A stretch of DNA of 64,000 nt, from contig NZ_SOFM01000023.1 of NCBI RefSeq assembly GCF_004402705.1, forward strand, positions 1-64,000, given 5' to 3'. How positions within the stretch are numbered: the first letter of the stretch is position 1; each line of letters opens with the position of its first letter. This DNA comes from Cryobacterium mannosilyticum. Its GTDB lineage: Bacteria; Actinomycetota; Actinomycetes; Actinomycetales; Microbacteriaceae. A program made the position numbers and the translations under genes. The notes beneath the pieces are model-generated. The model did no database searches, was not told where the DNA came from, and was given only the letters and a program-made list of their open reading frames with translations. Positions 62,252 through 64,000 of this stretch are shown here, piece after piece.

Positions 62252-62767
62252 TCAGAACCAGGTGGACTGGCGGATCTCCTTCATGGCGGCCCGCCGGTTC
62301 TCCTTGTCGAGCCGGTCGAGGTAGAGCAGACCGTCGAGGTGGTCGGTCTCGTGCTGCAGCGCCTGCGCCATGATGCCGGTCCCGGACAGTTCGACCGGGT
62401 TGCCCTCGAGGTCGATGCCGGAGACGCGTGCGAACGGGAAGCGGCTGGTGGGGTACCACAGGCCGGGCACCGAGAGGCACCCCTCCTCGACGAGCTCGGG
62501 CTCGCCGGTCACCTCGACGACGACCGGGTTGATGATGTAGCCGATCACGCCGTCGACGTTGTAGCTGAAGGCCCGCAGGTTGACGCCGATCTGTGACGCC
62601 GCCACGCCGGCACGGCCGGGGAGGCGCACGCTGTCGACCAGGTCGTCGACGAGGCCCCGCACCCGGGCATCGATGACGCCGATCGGGTCGGAGACGGTCT
62701 TGAGTACGGGATCTCCGAATAGTCGGATCTGGCGCTCGGGCACAGGGAAGACTCCAAGTCGGTTCAT
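62252..62767 (-). CDS. def: Peptide deformylase
   Basis: Metalloenzyme of 171 residues that removes N-formyl groups from new proteins. Motif 1 is variant (RAGVAASQIG, Gln59, with Arg in place of the first Gly), motif 2 is EGCLSVPG (Cys97) and motif 3 is QHETDHLDG (metal ligands His139, His143 and Glu140). All metal ligands remain. It converges on the acyl-CoA synthetase. ATG start. Confidence 0.93.
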   Translation of the reverse strand: MNRLGVFPVPERQIRLFGDPVLKTVSDPIGVIDARVRGLVDDLVDSVRLPGRAGVAASQIGVNLRAFSYNVDGVIGYIINPVVVEVTGEPELVEEGCLSVPGLWYPTSRFPFARVSGIDLEGNPVELSGTGIMAQALQHETDHLDGLLYLDRLDKENRRAAMKEIRQSTWF

Positions 62768-62818
62768 GCGGCGATTGCCGCGGTGACGGTGGCGCTGGTG
62801 CCGGCAGTGCGGGTCAGG

Positions 62819-64000
62819 TCAGACCGCGCGGTCGGCCGGCAGGCCCTCCACCACGAGGGCAGCGAGGGTTCTGGCCGCCAGCTGGGTGATCGGCTTGAGG
62901 TCGTTGTACGAGATCACGCTGCCGGCGGCCAGCTGCGGGTCGTACGGGATCCGCACGATCTCCCGCACCCTCGACCGGAAATGCGATTCGATCTCCTCGA
63001 GCTTGACCAGGTTGGTGCCCTGCGTCGCCGTGTTGAGGGCGACGATGGCATTGCGCACCAGGTCGCCGTAGCCGTTGGCCTCCAGCCAGGTCAGGGTCTC
63101 CGAGGCGAGGCGGGCCTCGTCGACGCTGCCGCCGGAGACGATGACGATCGAGTCCGCGCGCTGCAGGGTAGCGCGCATGACCGAGTGGACGATCCCGGTG
63201 CCGCAGTCGGTGAGCATGATCGAGTAATACCGGGCGGCGAGGTCGGCGACGACGTTGTAGTCGTTCTCATCGAACGCTTCGGAAAGGAGCGGGTCGGTGT
63301 CGGAGGCGAGAATGTCCAGCCGGGTGGCGTCGCGGGAGACCAGCGCGGAGAAGTCGGTGAAGCCTCCGATCGACGCGGCCTTCGACACCACGTCCCGCAC
63401 GGTCGACCTGGTCTGCTTGCTGACCCGTTCGGAGAGCGTGCCGCGGTCGGGATTCGCGTCGACGGCGATGATCCGGTCCTCGCGGGCGTCGGCCAGGGCC
63501 ATGCCGAGCAGCGCGGTGACGGTGGTCTTGCCGACGCCGCCCTTGCGGGTGAGGATCGGCACGAACCGGGTGCCACCTTCGAACTCGCGGCGGATGCGCT
63601 CGTCCATTGCGTTGTGGGCGCGAACCTTGGCCGAATCGCCGAGGTTCACCAGGTGCAGCGTCGCCGCGTAGACGAAGCTGTTCCAGGTGCCATGGGGCGG
63701 CGGCTTGGTTTTGCGGTTGACCGCGAGCAGACGGTCGGAGGTGAGCATCGACGCCGACTCCGGCGCCGGGCCGTTCTCGGTGCGAAGACGCTCACGACGG
63801 GAGTGGGTGGCGGCGGAAGAATCGGCCGCCGGGACGGACAGCGCTGCGACGACGCCCGTCGCCGGGCGGGCGGCGCGGGCGGCGCGGGCGACGCCCGGCG
63901 TGCTGATCTCGACCGTGTGCGTGGCCGGGTGCGCGGCGGAATCCGCCGCCCGGGGGCCGCCGGACAGACCCGGACGGGTGCCGGTTACCGGCCGGGCGGA
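62819..64000 (-). CDS. MinD/ParA-family ATPase, runs off the right edge
   Basis: Partial gene. The ATPase domain starts near 63600 with the Walker A variant TRKGGVGKTTVTALLGMALAD, then AVDANPDRGTLSERV and a switch II LTDCGTGIVHS. An apparent start at 63748 exists, but the frame stays open to the window end and encodes an Ala/Pro/Arg-rich stretch, so the true start is likely upstream. A segment WNSFVYAATLHLVNLGDSAK before the ATPase resembles the membrane-linked MinD-like proteins of actinobacteria (EspI-like). Cargo unknown. Gap of 51 bp to def. Confidence 0.85.
   Translation of the reverse strand, partial: SARPVTGTRPGLSGGPRAADSAAHPATHTVEISTPGVARAARAARPATGVVAALSVPAADSSAATHSRRERLRTENGPAPESASMLTSDRLLAVNRKTKPPPHGTWNSFVYAATLHLVNLGDSAKVRAHNAMDERIRREFEGGTRFVPILTRKGGVGKTTVTALLGMALADAREDRIIAVDANPDRGTLSERVSKQTRSTVRDVVSKAASIGGFTDFSALVSRDATRLDILASDTDPLLSEAFDENDYNVVADLAARYYSIMLTDCGTGIVHSVMRATLQRADSIVIVSGGSVDEARLASETLTWLEANGYGDLVRNAIVALNTATQGTNLVKLEEIESHFRSRVREIVRIPYDPQLAAGSVISYNDLKPITQLAARTLAALVVEGLPADRAV

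Overview
This is a high-GC stretch of an actinobacterial chromosome. It is most likely from the family Microbacteriaceae (Cryobacterium/Leifsonia-like), though genus is not decided by sequence alone. The evidence is an actinobacterial division cluster with mraZ, DivIVA/Wag31 and SepF but no ftsA, a DUF3040 membrane protein, an Rv2175c-type regulator beside a PASTA kinase, class II DAHP synthase, frequent GTG/TTG starts, and a MurE whose diaminopimelate-type DNPR motif is replaced. No rRNA, tRNA, CRISPR array, insertion sequence or prophage was found. The content is mainly core housekeeping genes.

Layout. Positions 1-316 hold nothing recognisable. At 0.3-6.0 kb are an alpha/beta hydrolase, rpsT with a good terminator, then on the minus strand holA, comEC and comEA. 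At 6.2-16.4 kb (minus) are leuS, a pabB-like chorismate enzyme and the cytochrome bd operon cydABDC. At 16.4-18.0 kb a BlaI/CopY repressor and an M56 membrane protease are divergent from cydA; the shared gap carries two perfect palindromes. At 18.1-21.3 kb is an osmoprotectant-type ABC importer operon (minus). At 21.5-31.3 kb are a TetR regulator, an App1-like phosphatase-domain protein, hisD-nrdR-pyrD, a flavin reductase, a PlsC acyltransferase and dnaE. At 31.3-36.4 kb (minus) are an RluA pseudouridine synthase, lspA, divIVA, yggT, sepF, yggS and ftsZ.

At 36.5-51.1 kb the minus-strand dcw cluster runs mraZ-rsmH-ftsL-like-ftsI-murE-murF-mraY-murD-ftsW-murG-murC-ftsQ, followed by ftsZ. Many stops and starts overlap (ATGA, GTGA, TTGA), so translation is probably coupled. 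Together these genes make the UDP-MurNAc-pentapeptide and lipid II, flip and polymerise it at the septum, and build the Z ring. At 51.3-64 kb are DUF3040, a polyprenyl diphosphate synthase, an Rv2175c-like protein, a LysM/lysozyme-like protein, a PASTA Ser/Thr kinase, class II aroG, a second PlsC, a ROK glucokinase, a FadD15-like acyl-CoA synthetase, a peptide deformylase and a MinD/ParA-type ATPase that runs off the right edge. The order from DivIVA to FadD15 follows the Mycobacterium tuberculosis Rv2145c-Rv2187 region, as I remember it.

The most interesting non-genic signals are: (1) twin perfect 8-3-8 palindromes between cydA and the BlaI gene, implying BlaI-type control of cytochrome bd; (2) two copies of a nested inverted-repeat element, each between convergent genes; (3) 12-15 bp tandem arrays that begin at or include stop codons of several genes; (4) an apparently over-represented octamer, GGCATCCG; (5) an inverted repeat in the ftsZ leader.
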